From the NCBI GenBank assembly GCA_037962975.1, contig CM075670.1, forward strand, positions 87,237,501 to 87,301,500: DNA of 64,000 nucleotides. The letters run 5' to 3'. This document shows positions 44,680 through 55,877 of the stretch, in pieces. Within the stretch, counting starts at the first letter, position 1. The number at the start of each line of letters is the position of its first letter. This DNA is from Clitoria ternatea. Its lineage: Eukaryota; Streptophyta; Magnoliopsida; Fabales; Fabaceae. The notes below the pieces were generated by a model. The model was not told the DNA's origin and ran no database searches. It saw only the letters and a list, made by a program, of their open reading frames with translations. The position numbers and the translations under genes are program-made.

Positions 44680-47600
44680 TTAGGAAATTTCCAAAATTCC
44701 TAACTCCCTTCTAATATTTATAAATTGGTCTTTTGGAAGGGGTTTTGTAAAAATGTCCGCCAATTGTTTTGAAGTTTCAACATATTCAAGTACACAATCT
44801 CCTTTCAAAACATGGTCTCTTATGAAGTGATGTCTTATTTCAATGTGTTTGGTCCTAGAATGCATGACCAGATTCTTAGATATATTTATTGCACTAGTGT
44901 TATCACATTTAATGGGGACTTTATCCAAGGTAATACCAAAATCAAGAAGTTGTTGTCTCATCCAAAGAATTTGAGCACAACAACTACCGGCTGCTACATA
45001 TTCTGCCTCAGCCGTTGACAATGCAACACTTGCTTGTTTCTTGCTATGCCAAGAAACAAGGGAACTACCAAGTAAATGACATGTGCCACTAGTACTTTTT
45101 CTATCAAGCTTACAACCCGCAAAGTCGGAATCAGAATATCCTAAAAGATTACATTCAACGCCTTTGGGATACCATAAACCAACATTTTGAGTACCCACAA
45201 GATATTTCAAAATTCTTTTTACAGCGGTGAGATGTGATTCTTTAGGACAAGCTTGATATCTAGCACACATGCATACGGCAAACATAATATCGGGTCTACT
45301 AGAAGTTAAATAAAGTAAGGATCCTATCATTCCTCGATACTTAGTTATTTCAACGTCCTTACCCTTTTCATCTTTATCTAGATAGCAAGATGTGCTCATT
45401 GGTGTTGCTATTTCATTTGCCTTATTCATTTCAAAACGTTTGAGTAATTCTTTACAATATTTTGTTTGACTAATAAAAGTTCCTTCATTTGTTTGTTTAA
45501 TTTGTAATCCTAAGAAAAAGGTGAGTTCTCCCATCATAGACATTTCAAATTCTTTTTGCATGAATTTAGCAAACTCTTGACAAAGGCTTTCATTTGTAGC
45601 ACCAAAAATTATGTCATCAACATAAACTTGTACCAAAAGAATGTCATGATTTTTACGCCTTATAAATAGTGTAGTGTCAACCTTTCCTCTTTTGAAATTA
45701 TTTTCTAAAAGAAATTTGCTAAGTCTTTCATACCAAGCTCTTGGAGCTTGTTTCAAACCGTATAAGGCTTTTCTCAATTTAAAAACATGATTTGGAAATT
45801 TATGATTTTCAAAACCGGGAGGTTGATCTACATAAACTTCTTCTTGAATATAGCCATTTAAAAAAGCGCTTTTGACATCCATTTGATAAAGTTTAAAATC
45901 CATACAACAAGCAAAAGCTAATAGTAATCTAATGGCTTCTAACCTAGCTACGGGAGCATACGTTTCTTCATAGTCTATTCCTTCTTCTTGATTATACCCC
46001 TTAGCAACTAGCCTAGCTTTGTTTCTAGTTATTATTCCATTTTCATCTAGTTTGTTCCTAAAAACCCATTTGGTGCCTATTATTTGATGGTCATTGGGTC
46101 TTGGCACAAGTTCCCAAACTTCATTTCTTTCAAATTGGTTTAATTCTTCTTGCATAGCCAACATCCAATGTTCATCAATAATGGCTTCATCAATATTTTT
46201 GGGTTCAATTTGAGATACAAAGGCTAAGTGATTGCATGCATTCTTAATGGCATTTCGAGTACTTACCCCTTTGGTTATTTCTCCAATGATTTTGTCCAAG
46301 GGATGGTCCTTTAAGGTTACCCAATCTTGTTGTTTGTCAAGTTGTGTTGCACCTCCTTCATTATTGGCTTCTTCTTTGTCTTCTAAGTTCATTTCTTGGA
46401 AGGTACCTACAAGATCATCAACTTCCTTTCTCGGAGGATTTTGGTTAAGTTCATCAAATTTAACATGTATGGACTCTTCAATTGTATAGGTTCGTTTGTT
46501 AAAGAGTCTATATGCTTTACTAGTAGATGAATAACCTAGAAAAATTGCTTCATCAGATTTTGCATCAAATTTGCCAAGATTTTCCTTTCCATTGTTTAAG
46601 ACAAAGCATTTGCATCCAAAAATGTGAAAGTAAGAAATATTTGGTTTACGTCCTTTGTAAAGTTCATAGGGGGTTTTCTTTAGTATAGGCCTTATTAAAC
46701 AACGATTCATAACATGACAAGCGGTGTTCACCGCATCGGCCCAAAAATGTTTTGAAATATTCGCTTCATTCAACATAGTTCTTGCAAGCTCCGCTAAAGA
46801 TCGATTTTTCCTCTCAACTACTCCATTTTGTTGTGGAGTTCTTGGAGCCGAAAAATTATGTTCAATGCCAAACTTTTCACAAAATTTTTCAAAAGATTGA
46901 TTTTCAAATTCTCCCCCATGATCCGTTCGAATGGATGCTATTTTTAAATTTTGTTCGTTTTGGATAACCTTGGCAAGTTTCTTGAATGCATGATATGCTT
47001 CATTTTTATGAGTAAGAAACAATGTCCATGTATATCTAGAGTAATCATCCACAATCACAAGACCATAATAGTTTCCACTAAAACTTTTGATTTTCGAAGG
47101 TCCAAATAAATCCATATGTAAAAGTTGTAAAGGTCTTGTTGTTGAAATAATATTTTTTGCTTGAAAAGAAGCCTTTACTTGTTTTCCTTTTTGACAAGCG
47201 TCACAAAATTTATTTTCAAATTTTAATTTTGGTAAACCGATAACTAAATCTTTTGAAACAAGTTTATTTAAATGGTCTATATGAATGTGAGCGATTCTTC
47301 TATGCCAAAGCCATGATTCATCCTCTTTAGTTATGAAACATTGTACATCATTTGAAGCAAGGCAATCTAGATTAATCATGTAAATGTTATCTACTCTTTG
47401 ACCAACAAACTTTATCTCCTTGTTTAGTTTATTTTCAATTATGCAACCATTTGATTCAAAAACGATTTTATAGCCTTTATCACATAATTGACTAATACTA
47501 AGCAAGTTGTGTTTTAGACCTTCAACATATAACACATCATTTATGGAGGTGGAAGAATTTTTACCAACATTTCCGATTCCGAGTATTCTTCCCTTTGTGT

Positions 47601-47694
47601 TATCTCCATAAGTAACAAATCCTTTATTTCGTGGAGTAAGAGATATAAACTTACTTTTGTCTCCCGTCATATGTTTAGAACACCCACTATCCAA
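44680..47694 (-). CDS. Element H pol polyprotein (copia: PR-INT-RT-RH)
   Basis: 1004 uninterrupted codons. Protease active site DSG at residues 2-4 (DSGCSKHM). The GAG-pre-integrase zinc domain spans about 115-185 (HRRIAH, CDACQKG). The integrase core acids are D195 (LLHMDLFGP), D258 (RTDHGGEF) and E294 (NGVVERKN). RT begins near 525 with [24 protein letters not shown] and the catalytic YVDD at 691-694. RNase H carries [18 protein letters not shown] and KCDNTSAI and ends in [10 protein letters not shown]. All catalytic residues are present. There is no ATG at the start, because the frame continues in phase from gag across two stop codons, so pol is presumably made as a gag-pol fusion. It copies element RNA and integrates the cDNA; it acts in cytoplasmic particles and the nucleus. 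Confidence 0.95.
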   Translation of the reverse strand: MDSGCSKHMTGDKSKFISLTPRNKGFVTYGDNTKGRILGIGNVGKNSSTSINDVLYVEGLKHNLLSISQLCDKGYKIVFESNGCIIENKLNKEIKFVGQRVDNIYMINLDCLASNDVQCFITKEDESWLWHRRIAHIHIDHLNKLVSKDLVIGLPKLKFENKFCDACQKGKQVKASFQAKNIISTTRPLQLLHMDLFGPSKIKSFSGNYYGLVIVDDYSRYTWTLFLTHKNEAYHAFKKLAKVIQNEQNLKIASIRTDHGGEFENQSFEKFCEKFGIEHNFSAPRTPQQNGVVERKNRSLAELARTMLNEANISKHFWADAVNTACHVMNRCLIRPILKKTPYELYKGRKPNISYFHIFGCKCFVLNNGKENLGKFDAKSDEAIFLGYSSTSKAYRLFNKRTYTIEESIHVKFDELNQNPPRKEVDDLVGTFQEMNLEDKEEANNEGGATQLDKQQDWVTLKDHPLDKIIGEITKGVSTRNAIKNACNHLAFVSQIEPKNIDEAIIDEHWMLAMQEELNQFERNEVWELVPRPNDHQIIGTKWVFRNKLDENGIITRNKARLVAKGYNQEEGIDYEETYAPVARLEAIRLLLAFACCMDFKLYQMDVKSAFLNGYIQEEVYVDQPPGFENHKFPNHVFKLRKALYGLKQAPRAWYERLSKFLLENNFKRGKVDTTLFIRRKNHDILLVQVYVDDIIFGATNESLCQEFAKFMQKEFEMSMMGELTFFLGLQIKQTNEGTFISQTKYCKELLKRFEMNKANEIATPMSTSCYLDKDEKGKDVEITKYRGMIGSLLYLTSSRPDIMFAVCMCARYQACPKESHLTAVKRILKYLVGTQNVGLWYPKGVECNLLGYSDSDFAGCKLDRKSTSGTCHLLGSSLVSWHSKKQASVALSTAEAEYVAAGSCCAQILWMRQQLLDFGITLDKVPIKCDNTSAINISKNLVMHSRTKHIEIRHHFIRDHVLKGDCVLEYVETSKQLADIFTKPLPKDQFINIRRELGILEIS

Positions 47695-47739
47695 GTACCA
47701 ATGGGTGTTACTTGCCTTAAAACATACCTACAAAACAAT

Positions 47740-49533
47740 TCAAGTTAGAGAGCTTGGTACCCATTTTATGTTGGGTCCTTGTAGGTTAGTTTGTGAAAAA
47801 GTTCCTTTAGGAACCCATACTTTTCTCACTGCTTTTGGTCCTAATCTTCTAACTTTGCAATTATAAGAGTTATGACCTTTAAGACCACAATGATTGCATT
47901 TTATAAAAGGTGAGGAGGATTTGCTTGGAGGTACAAAGAAGTTTTTATAGTGTTTTTCCATTTTGTGATTGCTATGTTCTTGGTCATATCCCAAACCGGT
48001 TTTACTAAACATGCATTTTTGTTGCCCAAGTAGGATATTCAAATTATCTCTTCCATTAGTGAACTTTTCTACTGTCCTATTTAGGTCTATAACCTTGGTT
48101 TCTAATATAATGCATCTTTTTGCAAAATCACATGGTTTAACCTTAGAGCATGCTTGATCATTTATATTGTTTCTATCATTTGTAAGTTTTTCAAGAGTTT
48201 TATTCAAGTCCAAAACCTTAGTTTCTAGCATATCACATTTCTTTAAAAACTCACAAGGTTTGGTTCTAGAGCATGTTTGAACATTTGCTAACTCTTCTTT
48301 TAAAGATTCATTCTCTTTACATACTTCCATGAGATGCATTTCTAGAGTATTACTAGTTTTTCTAGATAATTTAAGCTTATTAGAAACTTTGGTGAATTTA
48401 TCATACAAATCATCAAGAACATCAAGTAATTCATCCTTTTCTAAGTCATGAAAGTTTACCTCATTTTCTTCATCTTGTTGATTGGCCATGAGACAAAGGT
48501 TTGCTTCTTCATTTTCGGATTCGTCCGAACTACTCACCTCATTTTCATCCCATGCTATGTATGCTCTCCTTTTTCCTTTTTGATCCTTGTGTTTCTTTTT
48601 GAGATTTGGACAATCCACTTTGAAATGTCCTTCCTTTCCACATTCAAAACAAGTTGGTGAAATAGAATTTTCTTTAGGTATAGATTTCTTACCTTGTGAT
48701 TTGAAGTTCCTTTGAAAGCGTTTATTCTTCATGAGCTTTCCAAACCTTCTTACAAATAGGCTTAACTCTTCATCTTCGTCAAGATCACTCTCGGTTTCAT
48801 CTTCAACTATTGAAGTAGCTTTGAGAGCTAGTCTTTTCTTTTTGGAGACTTTCTCTTCTTCTTCCGCCATCTTCAATTCTTTTAGCTCTTGTTCTTGTTC
48901 TTGCAACTTACCAAATAGTGTAGCAAGAGACATTTCATTGATGCTAGGCGATTGTTTGATGGCCGTGACTAATGGTTGCCATTCCCTATTAAGACTTTTC
49001 AACACTTTGTGAATAAGCTCTTTATTAGTATAAGTCTTTCCAAGTGTAATGAGTTGATTTATAATGAGTGTAAAACGTTTTTGCATATCAATAATTGATT
49101 CATTTGAATTTAGCCTAAAGCACTCATATTGACTAGTTAATGTACTAATCTTAGAATCTTTGACATCACTAGTTCCTTCATGAGTTATTTGAAGGGTATC
49201 CCACATTTCTTTAGCCGTTTTACATGTTATTACTCTAAAGAATTCATCGGGACCTAAGGCCGAAGTAATAAGATTTTTTGCCTTATAACCATATTGCACT
49301 TTCTTTTCTTCTTCACTAGACCAAATGTCCATAGGCTTTTCAACTTGTTTATCATCCACAATATGCATAGGTATAAAGGGACCATTTTCAATAGCATTCC
49401 ATACTCTTAAATCTATTGATTGTACAAAAATTTTCATTCTTGCTTTCCAAAAAGCATAACCCTCACCATTAAAAGCGGGAGGTCGATTTGTAGCACCACC
49501 CTCGGGAAACATGTTATATGAGGTTGAGGCCAT
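47740..49533 (-). CDS. Element H gag (two zinc knuckles, internal 41-residue repeat)
   Basis: 597 codons from the ATG at 49533 (MASTSYNMFPEGG). The open frame extends upstream into the LTR but has no ATG there. The N-terminal GEGYAFWKARMKIF and WDTLQITHEGT region is the copia UBN2-type gag domain. A Glu-rich helix precedes zinc knuckle 1 (CFECGKEGHFKVDC, about residues 295-308). A Ser/Glu-rich linker and a coiled-coil-like region with a 41-residue tandem repeat (starting CSRTKPCEF and CSKVKPCDF) follow. Knuckle 2 is CNHCGLKGHNSYNC, about 546-559. Gag forms the RNA-packaging particle. It ends at a TGA; TAG occurs 4 codons on, and then pol continues in the same frame. Confidence 0.93.
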   Translation of the reverse strand: MASTSYNMFPEGGATNRPPAFNGEGYAFWKARMKIFVQSIDLRVWNAIENGPFIPMHIVDDKQVEKPMDIWSSEEEKKVQYGYKAKNLITSALGPDEFFRVITCKTAKEMWDTLQITHEGTSDVKDSKISTLTSQYECFRLNSNESIIDMQKRFTLIINQLITLGKTYTNKELIHKVLKSLNREWQPLVTAIKQSPSINEMSLATLFGKLQEQEQELKELKMAEEEEKVSKKKRLALKATSIVEDETESDLDEDEELSLFVRRFGKLMKNKRFQRNFKSQGKKSIPKENSISPTCFECGKEGHFKVDCPNLKKKHKDQKGKRRAYIAWDENEVSSSDESENEEANLCLMANQQDEENEVNFHDLEKDELLDVLDDLYDKFTKVSNKLKLSRKTSNTLEMHLMEVCKENESLKEELANVQTCSRTKPCEFLKKCDMLETKVLDLNKTLEKLTNDRNNINDQACSKVKPCDFAKRCIILETKVIDLNRTVEKFTNGRDNLNILLGQQKCMFSKTGLGYDQEHSNHKMEKHYKNFFVPPSKSSSPFIKCNHCGLKGHNSYNCKVRRLGPKAVRKVWVPKGTFSQTNLQGPNIKWVPSSLT

Positions 49534-49575
49534 TTGTTCTCTTGAAGCCGTTAAGCTTGATTTTCCAAGAGTCAA

Positions 49576-49587
49576 GCTCTGATACCA
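49576..49587 (-). other. Primer binding site of H (initiator tRNA-Met)
   Basis: Minus-strand TGGTATCAGAGC two bases after the 5' LTR, complementary to the initiator tRNA-Met 3' end. Confidence 0.9.
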
Positions 49588-49589
49588 CT

Positions 49590-51230
49590 TGTTAACCAAG
49601 TGGCCTCAATTACTCAAGAGGGGGGGTGAATTGAGTATTAAAAAATTTTCTTTGGAATGCTCTTGAAATTGATTCTTTTGTCACTATGTATATTTAAGAT
49701 AATAAATTAGATAACAAGAAGCAACAAATTATACACAATACAAACTAATAACTACTTAAAGAGTTTGAATAAAGAATCAATTTAGTTACAAAGCAATTTA
49801 TAGGACTTTTAGAAAGATTGATTCAAAAGAAGTGCTTAAGTTCAAGTTCAACAATGTTTATAAAAAAAGGTTTTCAACTTAATGTATCATGCACTTAGTC
49901 AAATTAATAAAGCAAGGAATTAACCAAACAAATTAAGTGCACAAATTAAATGAGTTTAGGGAAGAAAGATTTGCAAACCGATGTATACGAGTTCCACCAC
50001 GCCGGTGTACGTCTCGCCTCTAAGCAACCCACTTAGAGGATTTCCACTATTGTAGATTAGAGATACACTTTGAGCAATTGCAACTTCCTAGTGTCCCACA
50101 CTCAAGAATCCAATCCTCACAAGTACAAGGGCACCCCACCCAATCTCTCAATCTCACAATTACAAGGTTGAAACCTAACCCAAAGCTTCTATGAAGTTTA
50201 GTGTTTAAGTGTACAAGGAAACTCTCTCACTAGAGTGGATATACAAGTTTAAAGCTTACACAAGATAGTAACTCTCAAAGAGAGGATATGCAAGTTAAGT
50301 ACACAAATATAATCTTCCCACAAATTAACTCTCAAGAATTATACCAATCAAAGAATAAAGAGAGTAAGTAGAAGAGCAAGAGAATGGAGGAGGAAGAAAG
50401 CAAATGGAAATGCTTCAAATGCTTGGTGCAAGTTTTGCCTTCAACTCCTTCTCTATTTATAGGCTCCATGAGGCATGGCATGTGTAATATTTAATTCCTT
50501 GGGAGCTTGAAGTGTTAGGCATGTGTGTCTCCATTCAACTTGGCATTCCAATTCCAATAAACCTTTTAGTGTCTCCAAGAGAATATTGCATGTGCATCAA
50601 GAAGCATGTTTGTCCAATATTTAATTTAATTGCATTTTCAATGTAACACATGCATGTGGAGAGGAACAAAGCATCAAGCATTGTCTTGGGTCTTCCAAAT
50701 TGATTCAACCGAAGGGAAACATTCATTCTGTGCATGACTTTATGCTCTGACAGCAACAAGAATCGATTCACATGATTAAACTAGAGAAAAGAATCGATTC
50801 ATTTTGTTAAGAAAGCATATCCTGGGCCACTGTCTTCGTGTGAATCGATTCACACATGTAATGAATCGATTCATGCTGGCAAAAATGCATTCCTGGGTCC
50901 TAAAAACCGTATGAATCGATTCATTCTCCTTTGCCTTGCATAATGAATCGATTCATGCACCTGTTGCATGAAATTGGACACTTTGTTTTATCCTTTTTGA
51001 TATTTGATGAGTCTTGGCTCCAATCCTTTGATTCTTGGCACATTTGTTGATCATTTGCACTTGTGTTAAGCTTCTTTAAATGCCTTTAACATAAGTCCTT
51101 GATTGTTCATCAAAATTAAACATCAACCAATTTAAATTCCACATCAAACATAATTAATTGCTTGATAACATCCTTGATACTTCTCCATTTGTTGTGTCAT
51201 TATCAAAACCTACATCAACATAAAAATACA
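49590..51230 (-). repeat. 5' LTR of element H
   Basis: 1641 bp; the promoter LTR for this minus-strand element. 7 substitutions from its partner. Palindrome cluster at 50760-50954 upstream of the TATA box. Confidence 0.95.
50453..50461 (-). promoter_or_regulatory. TATA box of the H 5' LTR
   Basis: TATAAATAG on the minus strand, identical in both LTRs, followed by a GA-rich leader. Predicted start about 30 bp downstream in element sense. Confidence 0.65.
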
Positions 51231-51235
51231 TCTTG

Positions 51236-51775
51236 GTGCAGTCCATTTTCAAATTTAACACACTTCGAAGCTTCAGTGCCTTCTTGTTGATAGGGTGGAT
51301 AAAATGCACTTAATGCTTCAAATTTGGAGGCATACTCCTCCACCGTCATACTTCCTTGCCTAAGCTCCATAAATTCAAGCTCTTTCTTGCTCCTATAGCT
51401 GTCCAGAAAGTATTTCTTCAAAAATTCCAACCTAAAATTTTTCCAAATCAAGGGAACATCAGCAGCTATCATACGTCCTCTAGTAAGACGCCACCATGCT
51501 TCAGCCTCATCGCGGAGCATAAAGACTGCATACTCCACCTTTTGCGCTTTTGAACATTCAAAGCTTGCATATATCCTTTCCAAGTCATTTATCCACGCAT
51601 ACACATCTTCGGGTTTAAATCCTCCATGAAACTCCGAAGGATGCCTCTTGAGAAATAAGTCAAGACCTTGGGAACCTTGTCCCACATTCAGCTGGCCTTG
51701 CCTTTCCAAGAAATCAGTGAATCGGTTCAAGGCGTTTTCCATGGCAGCAGCCTCACGATTCTGTCTACCAGCCAT
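51236..51775 (-). pseudogene. Element G gag, 5' part (interrupted by H)
   Basis: The ATG at 51775 opens an uninterrupted frame (MAGRQNREAA). The retrotransposon gag domain spans FLKRHPSEFHGGFKPEDVYAW to AEAWWRLTRGRM and WKNFRLEFLKKYFLDSYRSKK, then MTVEEYASKFEALSAFYPPY. It is cut at the H target site; the final four codons of the apparent open frame (to 51215) are H LTR. The remainder of gag is at 42186-41600. This half is undamaged apart from the insertion. Capsid precursor by family. Confidence 0.88.
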
Positions 51776-52113
51776 ATCTTATGCCTATACATCAAAACAT
51801 GGCTCACACATAAGTACACTAGGCCAAACATTAGCTTTTCGACTTATAAATTCTGGAATTTCAGTAATCATAAGCCTATCATATATCACATCACATAACC
51901 ACATTATTTTCAATACATGATCACAACATATTCATAAATAGAGGTAATTAGAGTAAGGACTCTTGGCCGGACTTAACAACTCCATACAGCAATACAGCAA
52001 TATCAATTCAAGGTCAACCATCATATTTTAGTCAAGTAATTTCATAAATCAGTCTTGCACAGTCAATAATCACATATACATCTTTAATCATAGTTGTATC
52101 AAGAGCAATCACT
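51776..52113 (-). other. G leader between PBS and gag
   Basis: About 340 bp, AT-rich, no gene seen. Open frames on the plus strand at 51648-51920 have no domain. Confidence 0.65.
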
Positions 52114-52125
52114 GCTCTGATACCA
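52114..52125 (-). other. Primer binding site of G (initiator tRNA-Met)
   Basis: Minus-strand TGGTATCAGAGC three bases after the 5' LTR end; same primer type as A and H. Fixes G's orientation. Confidence 0.92.
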
Positions 52126-52450
52126 AGTTGGGACACCCCAAAAATCACAGTAAATTTTTCGCGTTTTTAGAAAATACCTGGATCTATAATAAGCCACTCT
52201 CATATATGAAGATATGATAGGGTAAATTTAAAAGGATTAATTTTAAGAAAAGTTCCTCAATTAAATCAGCGGAAGAAAAATTGCGTATGTTTATAATTTA
52301 TGAATGAGTTTAAGAAATCAACCATTTTGGGATTAATGCGTTCAGTTTTTATATCCCATAGCATTTACAATTTATTATGGAATAAAATCACAGTGTGGAA
52401 GAGAAGAAGAAACTGATAAATAACGTGTATAGGACCATCAGAGTCCCTCT

Positions 52451-52480
52451 CGCTCAAGCGAGTCGGGGTCCGGTTGAGCG
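52451..52480. repeat. Inverted-repeat locus with spacer in orientation 2 (G 5' LTR)
   Basis: Left arm CGCTCAAGCG (52451-52460), spacer AGTCGGGGTC (52461-52470), right arm CGGTTGAGCG (52471-52480). The spacer is the exact reverse complement of 34067-34076. Flanking sequence on both sides is collinear between the two LTRs. Confidence 0.9.
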
Positions 52481-54837
52481 AGACACTCAAGCCTTGCTCG
52501 GGCGGAACCAGCAAGCGTTGAGCCAAAAACCCCTAGAATCGAATTTAGTAAAACTCGCCTGGGCAAGACATTCCCGCTTGAGCGAGAGACTTCTAGTGCC
52601 CAGCCTAAATCCACTCGTTCAATAAGGCTTTCTACACTTAAGTTTTCTCTCAACAAAGCCCCCTAAATCCGACTCCCAACACTCAGGTTGTCACTCGGCA
52701 TAATTCTCCAAAAACCGACTCGAAGCACTCGGGTTCTCACTCAGCAAGGTCATCCTGACTGATCCGTCATTCACTCAATCCTCTACTCGGTAAAGTCAGT
52801 ACAGGCCGAGTCCTCCCTCACACAACGTTCACTCGGTAAATCCACTTCTGGTCTGAGACTTCACCTACTCGGTGTTTCACTCAGGAAACTTTCCAGAAAC
52901 CGACTCACCCCAGTTTGACCTTTCACTTGGAATTTCATTCCAAGACCAACCCATTGTCCGCTCGGCTTTCACTTAGTATTTTGTTACCAATCCGACTTCC
53001 TGTCTTTCTCACTCAAGTGAAATTATTCCAGGGAATTCATGGGCAACTCACACTGAGTAACACCAATCGGTGTTCTCCCACTCGGAGATTACACAATCAG
53101 GACACACCACTCGGAACAAGAACACTGGACTCGGAGATTCCCCATTCGGGACTCCTCAGCCCAAACCATCCCACTCAAGAACCTTCTCACTTGGGTTATG
53201 TACACTTCCTCACTCGGAAAGTTATGACTCGGACCTGGGTCACTCGGAATTCACTCGGAAAATGCACCTCAACCTGACTTATTTACTTAGATTATTTTTA
53301 GAACTTAAATTCAGGCAATACCTATCCAAGACCTCACCTATTCTCCATTCACTCATCTCGATTGAGCGAATTTTAATTCCAAGACCCTTCGCTCGAGCGG
53401 ATTTTGTCCAGTATCTAAACATTGATTCTATTGACATGCTCGCTTGAGTGAAATGGCCATTCGCTTGGGCGAAATCAGTCCAGTAGCTAATTCCCTCGCC
53501 CTCGCTCGGGCGAGTCTCCATTCGCCTGAGCGAATTCCCTCCAGTGTCTAAACACTGATACTGGGAGAATCTGGCCTGAGCGAAATCCACTTTCGCCTGA
53601 GCAAACATTGCCCAGAGACCAATTTCCCAACAGGTGTGGCTCTCACTCAGGCGAGAATCTAATTCGCCTGAGCGAAACCACCAGGCATTATGCAGACTTC
53701 GAATTTTACCCAACACAACCCATAAAAATTGAACTACCTCTTATTCCATCAGCATGTAGTACTTCTAAATTATCATTTAGGTCATTTAAGATTAATACTA
53801 CATCTACATATACTTAAATTCCATTCAACTCTTTAAAATCATACATATGAATCAATTCTTCTTTTCTTCAGCTTTAGAAAAGAAATAATCAAATATAGTG
53901 CTTCATTTATTCATCAGCATATAGAAACATTCTAATATCAACAAATCCTTCCTACATACTGGGGTCACAAATGAAAATGAGATCCACATACAATTTCCTA
54001 TTTTCCTCCATGACCCTCCAAAATCATCTATCATTTAAACTTCCCAAAATACACATTCATCCCATCTCCTGCTACACAAAATAGATATGTTTACATATGA
54101 CGCCGGCCAAGGCGCTCCCTATACACTAATTACCTCCACAACCATAAGTATACTGCAAAATGCTTATTCTTCCCATGAATGCCCTGCATCACAAGTCTAA
54201 AATTGACAACATGGGAGAGTGAGTCTATATCCCAAAGGAATGAATATGATTACCAAGTGATCATGTAAATAAGTATCAACACATGTATACTTTGCACACC
54301 AAGACATTCATCATAACATAATTTTACACAAAGCACACAAGTATATACATAATCACAACAACTTACAAATGGTATTCATACTTTTATGTTGTCTTAAATA
54401 TATTTGTACCACCTCTCACAATCACCATCACCACCTTGGGATACTACCTTCTATATGCAAATGCTCTTAACTAATGCATATGCACAAAGGATTATTTCAA
54501 CAATTGCAGATCTGACTATGGGAATTTCAACATCAACTGTGGGATTCAAGTGTGATCTTTTAACCACACCCCTACTGCAGTAGTAAAATATGTACATGAT
54601 AAGTACTTTATAATACAATAAATTAGGTCTAAATTGCTTAGGATTTTAGTCATTATCCAGTGTATTTCCTTTATTTATTGCGATTTTTGCTTTCTTTCCA
54701 CTCTATTCTACTTGGGTATGTTATTTTGCAAGAATTAAGGTAACAAAGGGTCAAAAACAAGAGAAAAGCGACCATAAAATGATAAAGAAACAAGAAGAAC
54801 AAGCCCACAGTGGAAAGAATTCTCTTTTTAAAGCTAA

Positions 54838-55675
54838 AATCCGACTCGGAGCAATGAAATCCGACTCAAAATAGGCCAAATCCGAGTGGGATAACTCAAA
54901 ATAGGCCAAATCCGAGTGGGATAACTTAGAAATGACCAAATCCGAGTGGTGTCTTAATCGGACAAGGTGAAATCCGACCAGGAGTGAATCACACTCAGAC
55001 TGACTTTTAAGTTTCGCATTAAATCCGAGTGAAAAGTCTCCAAGGAAGACATCCGAGTAAGTTAAGGCAGAAAGCTACACTTCCGAGCAAAACAAGGCTC
55101 AGACATAAACTTCTACCAGCCAGCTTCCAGAGTCCTTCAAGTGCAAGTTCTGAGTGAAAAATAAGAAGGTACTTCCGAGTGAATTCCAAAGCAAAGCTTT
55201 AACCGAGTGGTCCAAATTCAGAGACAGCCGAGTGAAAATGATTGGGAACCGATTGAATCTGGACCAAGTAAGTCTTCAATCAGTTCCGAATGAACTCCAT
55301 GAACCCGAGCCGAGTGAATGGTTTCAGTCGGATCCGAGTCCCTCTTCAGTCAATTCCGAGCAACACAAGCCAATCCGAGCAAGGATTCTCTGAGTGAAAC
55401 AGTGAAAAAGAGAACCTCTCGCTTGAGCGAACCTTTATCCGCTTGAGCGAGACGGTTTCCTTCAACAAACGCTTAAGCGAGAAACTCTCGCTCAAGCGAA
55501 ACCGACCGGTTTTCTTAAATACCGACCCCTCAACTCAACACCGAGTGAAGATTTCACTCGGTTTTATGTGCGAACAGTACCATTTTTTACTCGGTTTTGA
55601 GCACAGAAGGCACCCTTTCACTCGGATTTTGCAGAAAAGATGAAAACCGACCCACTTTTCCACTCGGAATTTGCC
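54838..55675 (+). repeat. Motif block in the I LTR
   Basis: Many CCGAGTG words (54838-55400) come first, then TCGC-YYRR-GCGA palindromes (55419-55505: TCGCTTGAGCGA, CGCTTAAGCGAG, TCGCTCAAGCGA), then TCACTCGG words (55553-55672). The two word classes are complementary and flank the palindromes, so the transcript could fold back. The second copy is at 59576-60412. Confidence 0.78.
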
Positions 55676-55870
55676 CAGCTGAATAAATCCAAGCACCGAA
55701 TTATTGGAAGTATTAAAATAATGCAAATTGGCACAGCTGGAACTCACATGCACCGAAAGTTTTCTCCCACTTGACACCATCCAGGCTGTCTCCAAGCTGT
55801 GATGATGGGGCGGCTGAGAAGAAGACAATTTTAACGCGTTTTCTTAGCTGGATTCATTCATCCATTCGCC

Positions 55871-55877
55871 TATAAAA
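55871..55877 (+). promoter_or_regulatory. TATA box of the I LTR
   Basis: TATAAAA followed by GGGAGAGCACC and then a long CT-rich leader; the second copy is at 60609-60615. Predicted R start near 55900. Confidence 0.65.

Larger units (their letters stand above)
42187..51230 (-). mobile_element. Element H: young SIRE/Maximus-like Ty1/copia element in G gag
   Basis: 9044 bp with two 1641-bp LTRs of exactly equal length and a perfect target duplication TCTTG (42182-42186 and 51231-51235). On the minus strand: 5' LTR, initiator-Met PBS, gag of about 597 codons, pol of about 1000 codons in copia order (protease, integrase, RT, RNase H), a roughly 850-bp non-coding 3' region rich in PPT-like tracts, PPT and 3' LTR. 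The long two-knuckle gag with a coiled-coil-like repeat points to SIRE/Maximus, although no env-like ORF is present. The youngest insertion in the window by LTR comparison. Confidence 0.93.

Noticed and set aside
55154..55828. Duplicated short open frames repeated at 59892-60566
   Set aside because: They coincide with the LTR motif block of I and its second copy; composition-driven and without domains.
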